The notes under the pieces: generated by a model
Seen by the model: the letters and a program-made list of their open reading frames with translations, nothing else
Databases searched by the model: none
What the model was told of the DNA's origin: nothing
Position numbers and translations under genes: made by a program
From: Erodium maritimum
Lineage: Eukaryota; Streptophyta; Magnoliopsida; Geraniales; Geraniaceae
NCBI GenBank assembly: GCA_963921825.1
Contig: OY997596.1
Span: forward strand, 11,475,001 to 11,539,000
Length of the DNA: 64,000 bases
Direction of reading: 5' to 3'
Shown: one piece after another, positions 23,687 to 34,607 of the stretch
Position numbering within the stretch: the first letter of the stretch is position 1
Layout of the letters: the number at the start of each line of letters is the position of its first letter

Positions 23687-24627
23687 TGTTGGAATATATA
23701 TGCAGAACTGATGAATGAAAGGAACAGAATTAAACAATGCAAACAATTGAAAACTGAAAAGAACCAACCGGTTGGACGTGCAGAAGCCAAGCAGCAGAAG
23801 TGTAGCAAACTATCAGCACTTTGCAGCAGAAACTATCAGCAACTGGTTGCACAAAGTATCAGTGGTTGGTTGGTAAGCAATCAGCTGTGGCGTGGCACAA
23901 GACCACTAACTTGAAAGCAATATTTCCGAGTGACCGAGGTGGCGATCAGCAGCGGTTTCTCCCCAAGGTTACACAGCTCTACCCAGTAGCGCGCCCACTC
24001 GCTCTACTGGATGTGGAAACAGCAGAACAGTACCAAAACAAGGATGTTGTAAAACGAAATAGGAAGAGAGAAAAACCGAGTATAGTTTGGCTCTGGTTTG
24101 GTTGTAAAAACGGAAGTAACAAAAGAGAACCAAAGCTGAGTTTAAATAGGCTCAAATCAGATTTCGGTTTCAAGCCTCTTTAAAACACAATAAAGCCCAT
24201 TAATAATGAAATAAAATCCGATTTTCAGTTTCGTGACTTAAACCACGTTTTAATTCACAATCAAAACGTTTTCAGCTATTAAATCAGAATCAAAACTGAA
24301 AAACGTTACAACTTATTTAAGTTCAAAAGATTTGAATTTCAGAAAAGTTTTTCCCCAAAAAATTAATTCTTGCTCTATTTTAGCCCGACCCGCAGGGGCT
24401 CCACCCGAACCCAAACCCGAACACGAACCCGAGCCTGGCCCGACCCGGACGGACTGCGGCGGCGGCGGTGCGCGAGGCCCATTCCGGCCCAGCATGCATA
24501 GGGAGCCCAAGAGCTTGTTGAACAAGCAAAGGAGAGATGAGTTTATAAACTCAACTCTCTCCTCCTTTGTTTCCGATGTGGGACAAGCATAAAAGCCACA
24601 AAGGCTTTTAGAAGCCATTTTTCCAAC
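23687..24627 (-). repeat. solo LTR, 941 bp, with perfect 5-bp target duplication
   Basis: Starts TGTTGGAATATATATGCAG and ends GCCATTTTTCCAACA, flanked by atagt at 23682-23686 and 24628-24632. No internal region is present, so it is the product of LTR-LTR recombination. On the minus strand it opens with CTTGTCCCACATCGGA and then GTTTATAAAC, a promoter arrangement common in plant LTRs, which suggests a minus-strand element. The terminal TGTTGGA/TCCAACA is typical of copia LTRs. Confidence 0.9.
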
Positions 24628-24822
24628 AATAGTCAATGGAAAAATCGAGGTAGTCAGCGTTGACCGTTGACTGCCAACGGCTCTTTGCGCCAGCGGATCG
24701 TGCCAACGGTAAGCTCATTGAAGGTCCTCTCCGCCAGCACCGAAACGCCTGCGAGCCATCGTCGTTTCGTCTCCATCAACAACGAACTGCCAACAAAACG
24801 TCGAGCATTGGAGATGCTCTTA

Positions 24823-25252
24823 GTTTAGTTATTTTAAAATTATAAATTGAACTCTTGGACCTATGTGTAGGTCTGTATTGTTTCTTATATTTTTTTATCA
24901 TCTCATAAATTTTATTTGAAAAAGATACTTTCCAATAAAGGTTAAAAGAACAGAAACAACGATTATAGATGAGCTTCCGACATTGGATCTTAAAGGCTAA
25001 ACCTTTAAAACCAAAAGGAAAGTAGTCCCCTTAAAAAGAAAAGAAAAAAACAACACAGAGAAAAGCAAAGTTAATTGATCCTACTAACTTGTTTAAGAAG
25101 CTTTCATCTAACCAAAGTCTAGTTTTATTGTTTCAGTGGAGTCGATTACTCAACGAAATCGATATTTTTCTTTAAAAAAATCAATAAACATAAACATAAA
25201 GTTTAAATGTTTATTTTTTTTACAATGTAATTGTATTTAAAAGCTTAATTAA
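24823..25252. other. no gene seen
   Basis: AT-rich spacer with only short frames. Confidence 0.55.
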
Positions 25253-26385
25253 ATTATTTGTAAATGATGTCTTTTCTGTTCCTAACTCATACGGGGCCAA
25301 GGGTTTACACCACCACCAAATGGGTGGTTTTTTTGCCAGTGATATGCTGAGTTTGGGTGCTCGGGTTTTCCCTTCACAACGACAATCAGAGTTTGGAACT
25401 TGGGATAGTGGAGCAAGTTGTCAAGGGCGGGGAAGCTGAGACTTCCCTTCCTAATGGTCGTAAGAGAAGATTGCAACGTCTGGGCCCTAGAGAATCGGGA
25501 GGCCACGTTGTGGACAAAGACTGACCGATTGGGAATTGTTATGATCGTTGTTCATCTAAGAGCGTGCCAACAATGGCATCGTCACAAGTGTTTAACGCGT
25601 TCTAGCGAGCTCATCGAGGTCCTGACTGAAAGTCGGTTGAATGGGGATGAGGACTTAAATTTCTGTCTCGTAATGACTTGGATTCTAGGTGGCCGAATAA
25701 GAACATGGAAGTTGGAGTATGGTGGGACACCTAAAATCCAATGCAATCGAGGTGGAAGAATGACAAAAAGCTTGATTATGTGTGTGGTGTTAACGGCACG
25801 GTACATTGACTCCCTACCCCGTATCAGATAAACCCCCAAGTAAGTGTACGTAAGAAGGCTTATAGTGTTCCAGCAGACCAGGAGAGAGTTGTTATGCAGC
25901 TTCGCCAGGACATATGAGCTCTCGGGTCAAGGTCGTGTGGAGATTAAGACACCTATACTCCATCAAGAGAGGACATGCCTACCCCTATAACACCATTTGT
26001 GAGACTTCCTTTTCAGTTCAAAGAGTCTTTCAGTAAGACCTTAATCACATCTTCTTAACATTTTTCATCGTTATGGTATACAAACTTCGGTGTAAGTTCA
26101 TACGATTGTGTATACGACATTCAAGGATTATGTGACGTGACATCTTAGCAGGTTGTCATAGGATTTGTCGGTGGTATTATGGATGTTATGTCGCCTCTGT
26201 CTCAATTGGGGTTAAAGTTTACTCGGTGATCTAAATCTGAGCTCTTACGGTAACCAATAGGTTGATCATACCTAGTTCATCCTTACAATGGATATCATTA
26301 ATTACTATTTTTTTGTATGGTCGGGTAAAACCCGACCTAGTCTTATTTCTATTCAATAAAAAGGTTTCCTTTTATTAAAAAAAAT
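25253..26385 (+). mobile_element. LINE-derived retroposon
   Basis: The 3' end has a perfect stem-loop with arms GGTCGGGT and ACCCGACC (26320-26338), then CTTTTATTAAAAAAAA. The first half has broken plus-strand frames with a Leu-Pro-Asn-Gly-Arg-Lys-Arg motif but no domain I recognise. The flanks share cttaattaa (25244-25252 and 26386-26394), a weak 9-bp candidate duplication because it is short and AT-rich. The edges are therefore tentative. Confidence 0.5.
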
Positions 26386-26394
26386 CTTAATTAA

Positions 26395-27190
26395 GATACA
26401 TGTTATTGAAATGATTTTGTAAGAATATATTGGGGTAAAATAAAGGGGAAACCTCAATAATATTACCTCAAACGACTTTTTAGCGCAAACATATTGTCCT
26501 CATCTTTTTTTTCTTCAAAAATTTACATATACAATTCGTTTATTATCAGATGACAACCGTTTTTGTTTCGAAATTTAATGTTAATCTGCACGGAAAATAC
26601 CAGAAAATTCATAAAACACCCTACCTCTGAACACTAAAAACCATTCCCGAACCCTAAAAGCCCTAAACTTTACTCAGTTGAAAAAACATGATAAGTGGAT
26701 TAGAAGCTTAGGGTTCGAAAATAGTTTTTTAAGATATGAGACTGGGACTATCTTATGGATTTCTGAATATCTTATGGATTTCTTGTCTTAATTAACTGAA
26801 ATTTTTAGAAATTAACGAAAACCGCCATTTTTCTGATAATAATCAAAATGTAAAAGTATTTTTTTTTAAATGTCAGAAATAAAACGTTTGTACTAAAAAT
26901 GCCGTTCGAGAATATAGTAAGTGAGTATCTCCTAAAATAAACGGATAGGAAGTAAGTTTTCAGGCAGACCTCACGTATGGGACCATATGGCACCGTCGGA
27001 ATAAACTCTCACTTCATGGCCTCAATCTGTGGCCCACCGAAAACCTGTTCGGTACTTCCAGAGGCCCACACAAGTTGACGCGCGCTCGCGTGCACTAAAT
27101 TCACAGCAGGGCCCAGTAACTAATGGCTCAGATCAATTTATAATTGTTCCGTGTACGGCTGAGATAGGGCTCCACGAAATCGTGCGTAGC
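26395..27190. other. intergenic upstream region of the TDBD gene
   Basis: AT-rich to about 26990, then more balanced sequence leading to the promoter. I see no gene or clear repeat. Confidence 0.5.
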
Positions 27191-27196
27191 ACCATC

Positions 27197-27205
27197 TTAT
27201 ATAAT
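27197..27205 (+). promoter_or_regulatory. TATA box of the TDBD gene
   Basis: TTATATAAT lies about 30 bp before a C-rich leader, and a good donor (AAG/GTAAGTAT) follows at 27371, so the first exon is probably about 27230-27370 and non-coding. Confidence 0.5.
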
Positions 27206-27229
27206 TTTTTCCTCGCAGCCGAAAAAACA

Positions 27230-28700
27230 CTTCTACCAATCTCTACACACCCGCTAGATCTCTCCTCGATCCCCGTTAGTGCAATCGCCGGCCGATTTTC
27301 CGGTCAATATCTATCGGAAACTTATCGCCTTGAAGACGGAGAAAAGTTCGTTCAATCTATTTCATCCAAGGTAAGTATCATTGCAAGATCCTCATTCCTT
27401 GTATTTATCACTCTAGGGTTAGGATCATGTATGGTTAGTCCTCACTTACTTGTTTGGTTCCCGAGAAAATGGGGAAAAGAGTGAAAGGGAGACTGAACAG
27501 CTACCCATACGTTGTGGTTGTAATTATCGGGTTGTGCCGGCATTTGTGTTACTAAAATCACTCAGATATTTGCTTTCATTATCTGCATTTTCTCGGCAAC
27601 CAAACAGGGAACATAAATTTTATTTGAAATGAGGGACTTTAAAGTTACTTCCCTTTTGTTTGATGGATAGATTTTGGATGGCTATTGTTTGAAGTTTAAG
27701 CTCAACTTTGAATTGCAGAGTTCTAGATGGATTCTATCAGTCATAGAAGTGTTATTTCAACCATTCGCAGTGCATGATGAGGTGCATAGCTGTTTAATAT
27801 GGTTGTCTCTTGTTCAACTGGATAAGGAAAGTGCAATAATCACAAGTTCAAGAGGTTGCTGTGGAAAAGAGCTATGGTATATACTCTTTAAATTTTAATT
27901 CACTGGATTGATCTCTGATGGATTTCTCTTACAGCACTTAGTTTATAACTTTAAAATCGATGTGTTTCCTGGGGGGGGGGGGGGGGGGGGGGGGTTGAAT
28001 AATCCAGTGGTGTTTGGGTATGATCTTTATAATAGTAACTTGACTGCAAGATTCTGTTATTGAGTGCATCTATTTATTTGGTTTGAGATAAATAAATAAG
28101 GTAAATTTCAGCTTTGTCCAGTATGGTGTTTGATATAATCTTTCTTAATTTGCACTGCCTAAGCTATTCAGTTTAAAACTTTTGAGTGCAAGAATGCATC
28201 GTTTTGCTATTTTACCCTCCCTTTGGTTATTGGAATGAAGGAAATCGTAATGCTTTCAGCGATCAAGGGAACTTTATTCATAACTTGTCTGTAATTATAA
28301 AAAATATTTGTTCTTATTTGTTGCTAATTCAAGATTAATGCCCAAATTTTCAATTAGCTTGTCACTTTGTAGTATCTCAGTTTCAGCCAAATGTTTGATT
28401 AGATTTTGTTTCCCAACTAGATTGTTCTGTTATGTGGTTGCTCATATTTAGAGTACACAACTTTCTCTTTAATACCTGCCCTAATCTTTTGTATATATTC
28501 CAATCTCAAAGTGATGTTTGTGGTTCAAGTAGCTCATAGATGACTGCCATCATAGTTGTTTTTGTTTAGTTCAGATTTTCTCTGGTCAAATTCATCTGAG
28601 CTTCTTTTATGATATATATGATAACATGTCTTCTCAGTATGCTTTCTTGATTTTATGTACATGATGAATAATTATGTTGGCTTGATGTTCATTTAGAATC
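27230..28700 (+). other. 5' leader exon and intron(s) of the TDBD gene
   Basis: The leader exon ends at 27370 with CATCCAAG before GTAAGTATCA. The coding exon is preceded by an acceptor-like TTCATTTAG (about 28696). An extra leader exon from 27719 (acceptor AATTGCAG) is possible. The intron contains a run of 24 G (27971-27994), a polymerase-slippage and assembly hazard. 5' introns of this kind are common in plant regulatory genes. Confidence 0.5.
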
Positions 28701-30673
28701 ATGTTCAGTAATCTTGAAACAATTGAGTCCTTTGACAAGAACAGGTTCCTAATAAGCTCTATGTTGTTGAAGTCTTTTCAGAATCAGGGCTTTTGGATGG
28801 GAAAAGGTACAGGGTGTTTAAATGATGGTGAGCTGACTTACGACAGTTCTTCCAGAATTGAGCCTAAGCGTTCTCATCAGTGGTTCATGGATGGTCCTGA
28901 GGCAGAGCTCTTCCCCAACAAGAAACAGGCAGTAGAAGTTCCAAATAGCAATCTATTTTCAGGAATGTTGAATTCAAATATCTCTCCATGGGGAAATGCT
29001 TCTAGTTTTCACTCAATCTCCGGCAGTCTCAATGAACGGGTATTTGATTCTGAAACAGCCAGGGCTGTTCATTTTGATTACAGAAGCATATCATCAGTTA
29101 CCGATGGGAAAATGAATGTCGAACGAAAGGATGGTGAGAACCTATATGGAAATGATCCTTCATTTGGTTTGTCGATGTCTCACACACTGGAAGATCCCAG
29201 ATCAGGTCTTAATTATGGTGGGATTAGAAAAGTTAAAGTCAGCCAGGTCAAGGATTCTGAGAATGTTTTATCTGTATCAATGGGGCATGCTTACAATAGA
29301 GGTGATGATGATACCTTGTCAGCCAGTCATGCTTACAGCAAGGCAGATGATAATTGCATATCAATGGGTCTTACTTACAACAAAGGACAAGAAAGCATCA
29401 TATCAATGGGTGATACTTATTGCAGGGATGATAACAATTTCATCTCAATGGGTCAGTCGTATCATAAGGAGGAAGACAATATATCAATGAGCCAAACATA
29501 CAAAGAGAACAATGATACCATATCAATGGGACATATATTCAGCAAGGGTGACAATGGCATCATGTCAATGAGTCAAACCTTCAACAAGACTGATGAAGGT
29601 ATGATATCTATGGGCCACATGTACAACAAGGGGGAAGAGAATGCCATATCAATGGGACCTACTTTTGACAAGGATAATAACAACTTATCAATGGGCCACT
29701 CTTATAGTAAAGGAGATACTAGTACTATTATTTCTTTTGGTGGTTATGATGATGATGAAAATGCAAATCCCTCTGGAAGGCTCATATGCAGCTATGACTT
29801 GTTGATGAGTCAATCTCAAGATCACTTATCAGAATCAATGAATGAAAAGGAGTTGGTGAAAGCTAATGCTGATATTCTTGCAAGCAAAACTCAAATAGTT
29901 GCACCTAGACCTGATAGCAATTCTAAGAAGAAAGAGGAGGTAAAAATATCTAAGAAGGTACCTCCAAATAATTTCCCTTCGAATGTCAGAAGTTTACTAT
30001 CAACTGGCATGCTGGATGGAGTTCCTGTAAAGTATACTGCATGGTCACGCGAGGTAAATCTTATTTCTTACACTAACCCCTCTCTTTTGGATTGACTTTA
30101 TTGATGTCGGGTTTTGTTCTTTATGTGCATGTTAGAAGGAGCTCCGAGGTGTAATAAAAGGCTCTGGATATCTATGTGGCTGTCAAACATGTAATTTGTC
30201 CAAGGTTGGTTTGCTTGTTACCTTTATATATTGAAGGGACTATTGAATCCAATTCGTCTAATCCTATGAAATTGGCTACTGTTTTCATAGGTCATCAACG
30301 CATTTGAGTTTGAGCGACATGCTGGATGCAAAACCAAACATCCAAATAATCACATATACTTTGAAAACGGGAAGACCATATATGGGATTGTTCAAGAGCT
30401 CAGGAGTACGCCTCAAAATATGTTGTTTGAAGTTATTCAAACAATAACCGGTTCACAAATCAATCAAAAATCATTCCGCCTCTGGAAAGGTGATTGAAAA
30501 ATATAATTACAATAGGCACTGTATAATTACAGAAATCTGTTGTTTTCCTATAATTTCTAGAGTTACTGTATATGCTGACGTTTTTCTCATGTTCATCCTC
30601 AGAATCCTTTCTAGCTGCAACTCGGGAACTTCAGCGTATATATGGGAAGGATGAAGGGAAGCAGTTTTCGTGA
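28701..30673 (+). CDS. Tify-domain-binding-domain (Jas/TPL-binding-like) repeat protein
   Basis: Four coding exons: 28701-30053, 30136-30204, 30291-30489 and 30603-30673, giving 563 residues. All introns (82, 86 and 113 bp) are GT-AG and keep the frame. The C-terminal 140 residues (NVRSLLSTGMLDGVPVKYT, KGSGYLCGCQTCN, AFEFERHAGCKTKHPNNHIY, NGKTIYGIVQELR) match the plant domain called the Tify/Jas TPL-binding domain. In larger relatives it sits beside PHD fingers and acetyltransferase folds; neither is present here. Residues about 190-350 hold some 12 repeats of ISMGHxYxKGDDN type. Translation may instead start at ATG 28761, just before SFQNQGFWM, which I recall as near the N-terminus of homologues. 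Likely nuclear and regulatory; the function is inferred from the domain only. Confidence 0.88.
29265..29750 (+). repeat. coding tandem repeat, ISMGxxYxKxDDN units
   Basis: About 12 imperfect units of 13-17 residues (roughly 40-51 bp) in frame, built around TCAATGGGNCAT...TACAACAAGG. Each unit pairs a Ser-Met-Gly turn, an aromatic residue and an acidic Asn/Asp stretch. Divergence between units shows the array is old and maintained. Confidence 0.85.
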
Positions 30674-31310
30674 AGCAGCATTTTTTGGAGTTTAAGGCAG
30701 GAACTGTTTTTGTGCACAGAAAAGTAATCAGTGATTAGTTGGCAATACCAAGAGAAGCTATTTGTCAGCTCTTGTGCGGTCTGTAACTGATGATGATTGA
30801 AGAAATATGAAATTTTTAGGCATTGTCAACATTCTTCCAGCCATTAGTTTCTCAATAACTTGCATTTTGAAGCAAATACAGATGAAAAAACATCATGAGT
30901 GCTAATTTGAGACAATACTTGGGAAATACTAGAAATGGAGCTCATCTAATCAAATATTTTCTTTGGTGATGCCTAGGTTTGAGAAGTCTAAATTTAAAAG
31001 CGACTCAAGCAATGGTACTTGGAATAATAGGAACAGTTGCAAGTGCCATGATCAGGACCGGGCTATGGGGATGGCAACGGGTAGGTTAAAGGAGGGTTTT
31101 CCCGTGCCCCAAACCTGATTATTTAGCTCGACCTTATTTGGGGATGAAGAACACAGCAGCTACACTTGATATGTGCGATATTGTTGTAGACATGGATTTT
31201 TTAAAGGCTTGTATTTTAAGTAAACTCTAATACGCATGACAAAACATTACAAATATGATAGTTACTGGGAGCTGCAGTCAAACCCGTCGAGAATAATGGG
31301 AAGCCGAAAA
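30674..31310 (+). other. 3' untranslated region and flank of the TDBD gene
   Basis: No frame follows the TGA at 30671-30673. The 3' untranslated region probably ends within a few hundred bases, but I could not fix a polyadenylation site. The next recognisable feature is the LINE derivative from about 31311. Confidence 0.5.
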
Positions 31311-32782
31311 TGACTAATACAGATTATCTCAAACTCTGTTTCGTCTGAGCAAGGTCTTTCCTTCGAAAGCAAAAAATTATTCATCTGCAATATTCCTCCT
31401 GGACGAAATGAATCTTGGCTGAACCAGCTTCTAGGCCCTGATGGTATTGATCATAGTTTCGTGTGTAAAAGATCTAATCGTAATGGCAAATTCTTTGGTT
31501 TTGTCAAGATGAATGCAGGTTTGGCCAAAGAAACAATTGAGGCTTTTCATGGAACTCTGCAGGATGGGTACAAGTTATTGGTAGATTATGCTAGACCGAA
31601 CTTGACCAAAGCTCACAAGTCTTTCTCAAAAATGTCGCAGAGTTTGGATCCAAAGTCTCAACCTGTTCCGGTTGTTCAAGGCTCTTCTGTTGATGGTCTT
31701 CGCGAAATGGCATTATCAGGTATCTTGTTTTGGCTCATAATAATTGGAGCTCTGCACAACAAAAAGCTTTGCTCAGCACCCTTGGCTTGGAGGATATTAT
31801 TCTCCGTTCTTTTGGGCATCATATCTTTCTCCTTACTGTTATCGATCTTTCTCTTAGAGACACTTTAGAAAAGGAAAATTGGGCTCGATTGAAACCTTGG
31901 TTCGATGTTTTAAGTAATTCAGGTGCACTGATTACTGTTGGAGGTTTCTTTCAATGGTTAATGGTTGAAGGTATTCCCTTTCATGGGAGAACAGAGGAGT
32001 CTACTTTGTCCATTGGAAAATCTTTGGGATCTGTTCTACATCATTTGTGTGATTCAAATCCCGAGTCAGCCTCTTTTGATAAAGTCTTTGTTCTGGTGCA
32101 TATAAATTCTAAGATTAGTTCCTTGAACATGAATTTTATGTTGGGAACCTCGAGCTTCCCAATTTGCATCACAGAAGTACGCTTGTCTGATATCCCGGAG
32201 GTGTTCTTTCCAACAGTCATTTTACCGGAGACTTCTTCGGACAAAGACAGGGATAGTCAAGAAAATCAAGTGGACTCAGTGATTAAGTCTCCTTCCAGGG
32301 TGTTGGTTACAGCTTCTGTTTCTTCAGTTTCTTGTGACAAGTCCCAGTCTAAGGCTGATCCAAAACCTACTGTTGAGGACAAAGGGGTATCTCAATCTTC
32401 AAAGGAGTTCTCTGTTAGAAAAAATCTTGTTTTACCTTCGAAGACTTCCATGCGTGCAGTGCAAGTTTCCTCTTCGTCAAAGAAATCTGCGAAGAGCCTA
32501 ACGAAGCCGAAGGCTTTTGCTACTTACCAGATTCCGGTGCTTAATCATCCGAGTCCTAATAATCGAGAGGCTCGACAACAAAACTGGGATTATGTGAAGC
32601 AAGTCGGTGTCAAAGCTTTGAAATCAGATGAATCCGCAATAGATCAGTTCAACAATCTAGATTTGGAGGTGCATGAACATCTTGATTTGGAAGGGGATGA
32701 GGATGCTTTTTATGAAGATATTTGTGATGATGAGGAACTAAAAGTTTTAGCCTCTGTTCCTCCTTCTCTAACCTTATTTTGA
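31311..32782 (+). pseudogene. LINE ORF1 protein with N-terminal RRM, one frameshift
   Basis: The first frame (31311-31868) holds an RRM: RNP2 is LFICNIPP and RNP1 is GKFFGFVKM, separated by a normal spacing. Around 31720 the homology moves to a second frame that stays open to 32782 and includes ENWARLKPWFDVLSNSGAL, FQWLMVEGIPFHG, ITEVRLSDIPEVFFP and an acidic C-terminus. The second half resembles the conserved region that follows the RRM in plant L1 ORF1 proteins. ORF1 proteins bind LINE RNA as a chaperone. One frameshift stops it from being a single protein, unless the 139-bp overlap of frames is used. Confidence 0.72.
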
Positions 32783-33225
32783 TGCAAAATTCGAGATTCG
32801 AGTCGTTCGTCATTTGGTTTCGTGTTGCTTATTTAGCTTTTTGGGCTTATGGTTGAGAAGGATCGCAGCAGTTTACTTAATTGCTGCAGCCCCTTTGGGG
32901 GTATCTCTTCTGATTTTTCAGTCCTCGTCCTTTACTCTTTTTCGAGCTGCAGGGTTACTTCGTTTTAGGAGCTTCTTTCGTGGATTTTCTTTGGTTTCTG
33001 GCTGCTTGCTCGCTTTGAAGGAGACTTGGCTCTTTGAGAAGCGTTTTTGTTCTTTGTGGGTTATTGCTTGTGTGGTTCTCTTGTGATGCAAGCAAGTTCT
33101 TTTACTTTGTTATGTCTTTTTACTGTTTTTGTTTACTCAGAATCAGCTATTTTGGCTTTGATTTCTGCTTTCATTGTACCCTCTTCTAGTATAATGAATT
33201 TTCCCATCGCTTATCAAAAAAAAGA
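31311..33225 (+). mobile_element. ORF1-only LINE derivative (RRM type)
   Basis: A plus-strand element with an RRM-containing ORF1 followed directly by a 3' untranslated region and the tail CGCTTATCAAAAAAAA. No endonuclease or reverse transcriptase is present. Upstream of the tail is a stem-loop with arms CAGAATCA and TGATTTCTG (33138-33167, one bulge). RRM-type ORF1 is known from the plant BNR group of L1 LINEs. The 5' edge is uncertain because no clear target duplication was found. Confidence 0.75.
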
Positions 33226-33386
33226 GCAAAATACAAGTAATTAAAGGTCAAAGAAGCATCCGAAGCTGAAGGAGGGGGAAGAGAAGCGGAACGGAACACA
33301 TATAGGCAAAATAAAACCGTAGACCAAACTTTCCACGAACTTAAACCACTAGAAAGAAAATGTATTCCAACTTACTTTGAGCAAAA

Positions 33387-34580
33387 TTCCCTTTCAACAT
33401 CCATTTGCCCTCTCCTCTCTTAACCTTAGAAGAGAAGTCGATGCCCCTTCGTGCTCTACTCTCTCGATGATGTTTGTTGTCAGTTTCGATCATAGATGTT
33501 GTTGATAGAAACTTCCCTTACCCCTCTCTTCATTCTTTTCTTCCCCCTCCCACTCTTTATGTTCCTCTCTTTAAAAATCCATCTGCTCTCTCAGTTCTGG
33601 TTTTGCTCCAGTCGCCAGCGGACTTCTGATCTTATGTTCGTTTATGGGCATCCAGTCTCGTTCTCCGCCCACGAACAAGCTTCCACCTCAGCCACTCTCG
33701 GCGTTACGCCCGTCAAGGTTCCTTTATCGCCGAGATCTAGTCATGGTTTCAGATTTTGATGACGTGTTGTCAGATTTGATGTCTTTTGTACCAAATCTAC
33801 CCTTCTTGGTTGTTATGTTCGGAACCCTCTAGTATAGGGAAGGTATTGGTGTCACCGTTCTGTATCGTCGGTCCATTTACTTCTTTACTTGTCTAGTTAT
33901 TCTTATAACTCTAGTTCATCCTCGTTTCATGGTCTTCCCTTCTCTTCAGTCGTGTCGATCAGAGGCTCGACGGTTTCATAGGTGTTGTCCTACGACGAGT
34001 TGTTACAACCTCTAACTTGTCTTGAAGACCATGACGTGGTTGGATCTGAGAGTTGTGAGTTTCGGTGGTGGTTCGGTCACCGGTCCTATTTTTGTCATTC
34101 TACGGTATTGACCGACGACGTGTCGGATGTCGCCCACCTATCTGTAGATAGGACCGGGTGGCCCGATGAAACAGGGTATTACTTCAAGTTTAAGTGAGTT
34201 TCGGATTGTTCGGAGTGGTGGTAGGTGGCCGAGTTGTTGGGCTTCTAGTGGCGACTGTTTCTTTTGATTTTTTCTGTTCTTTTTCTTGTTTGGTCTATGA
34301 GCTTCATGATTGTCGAATTCAGGTTTATATACCTTTTTTTTTATATCTGCTTAGGCTTTATGGTAGTTATATTTGGGTTTCAGACATTTTTTCATAGTTG
34401 TAAAATATAGGTTTTAGACTAGGTTTGATCTCTTGTATGGGTCAAGTATTGTGGTTCGACGTGCCTGGTTTAGCATGCTATTGTCTGTATCCCGACAGTT
34501 TGACCCTGGGCCTCTGTTCTCTTTTCGGACAAAAAGTCCTTTTATTTTTAATAGAACAAATATTTGCCGATAAAAAAAAA
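33387..34580 (+). mobile_element. non-coding LINE-like retroposon, 1.2 kb
   Basis: Flanked by an aged duplication (cttactttgagcaaaa at 33371-33386, cttacttcgagtgaaaa from 34581). It ends ATTTGCCGATAAAAAAAAA, with GGAC/GTCC arms upstream of the tail. The middle (33980-34250) shares segments with the element at 51462-52062, such as GACGAGTTGTTA and TTCTACGGTNTTGACCG. No long frame has protein motifs. Confidence 0.75.
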
Positions 34581-34607
34581 CTTACTTCGAGTGAAAAAAA
34601 AGCTTTA

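Larger units (their letters stand above)
22640..24819 (-). mobile_element. PIF/Harbinger remnant with ORF1 only
   Basis: The right terminus reads CATTGGAGATGCTC followed by TTA (24820-24822), a Harbinger-like end (reverse complement GAGCATCTCC). On minus there is a TATA box (23611-23620, CATATATAAA) then an ORF1 remnant (23520-22780). No DDE transposase is present, and the left terminus was not found, so the left edge is approximate. A 941-bp solo LTR is inserted at 23687. The rightmost 190 bp resemble those of the MITE at 37830-38408. Confidence 0.6.

Noticed and set aside
26620-26680. Telobox-like AACCCTAAAAGCCCTAAA upstream of the TDBD gene
   Set aside because: The match is imperfect and more than 500 bp from the likely transcription start, so function cannot be supported.
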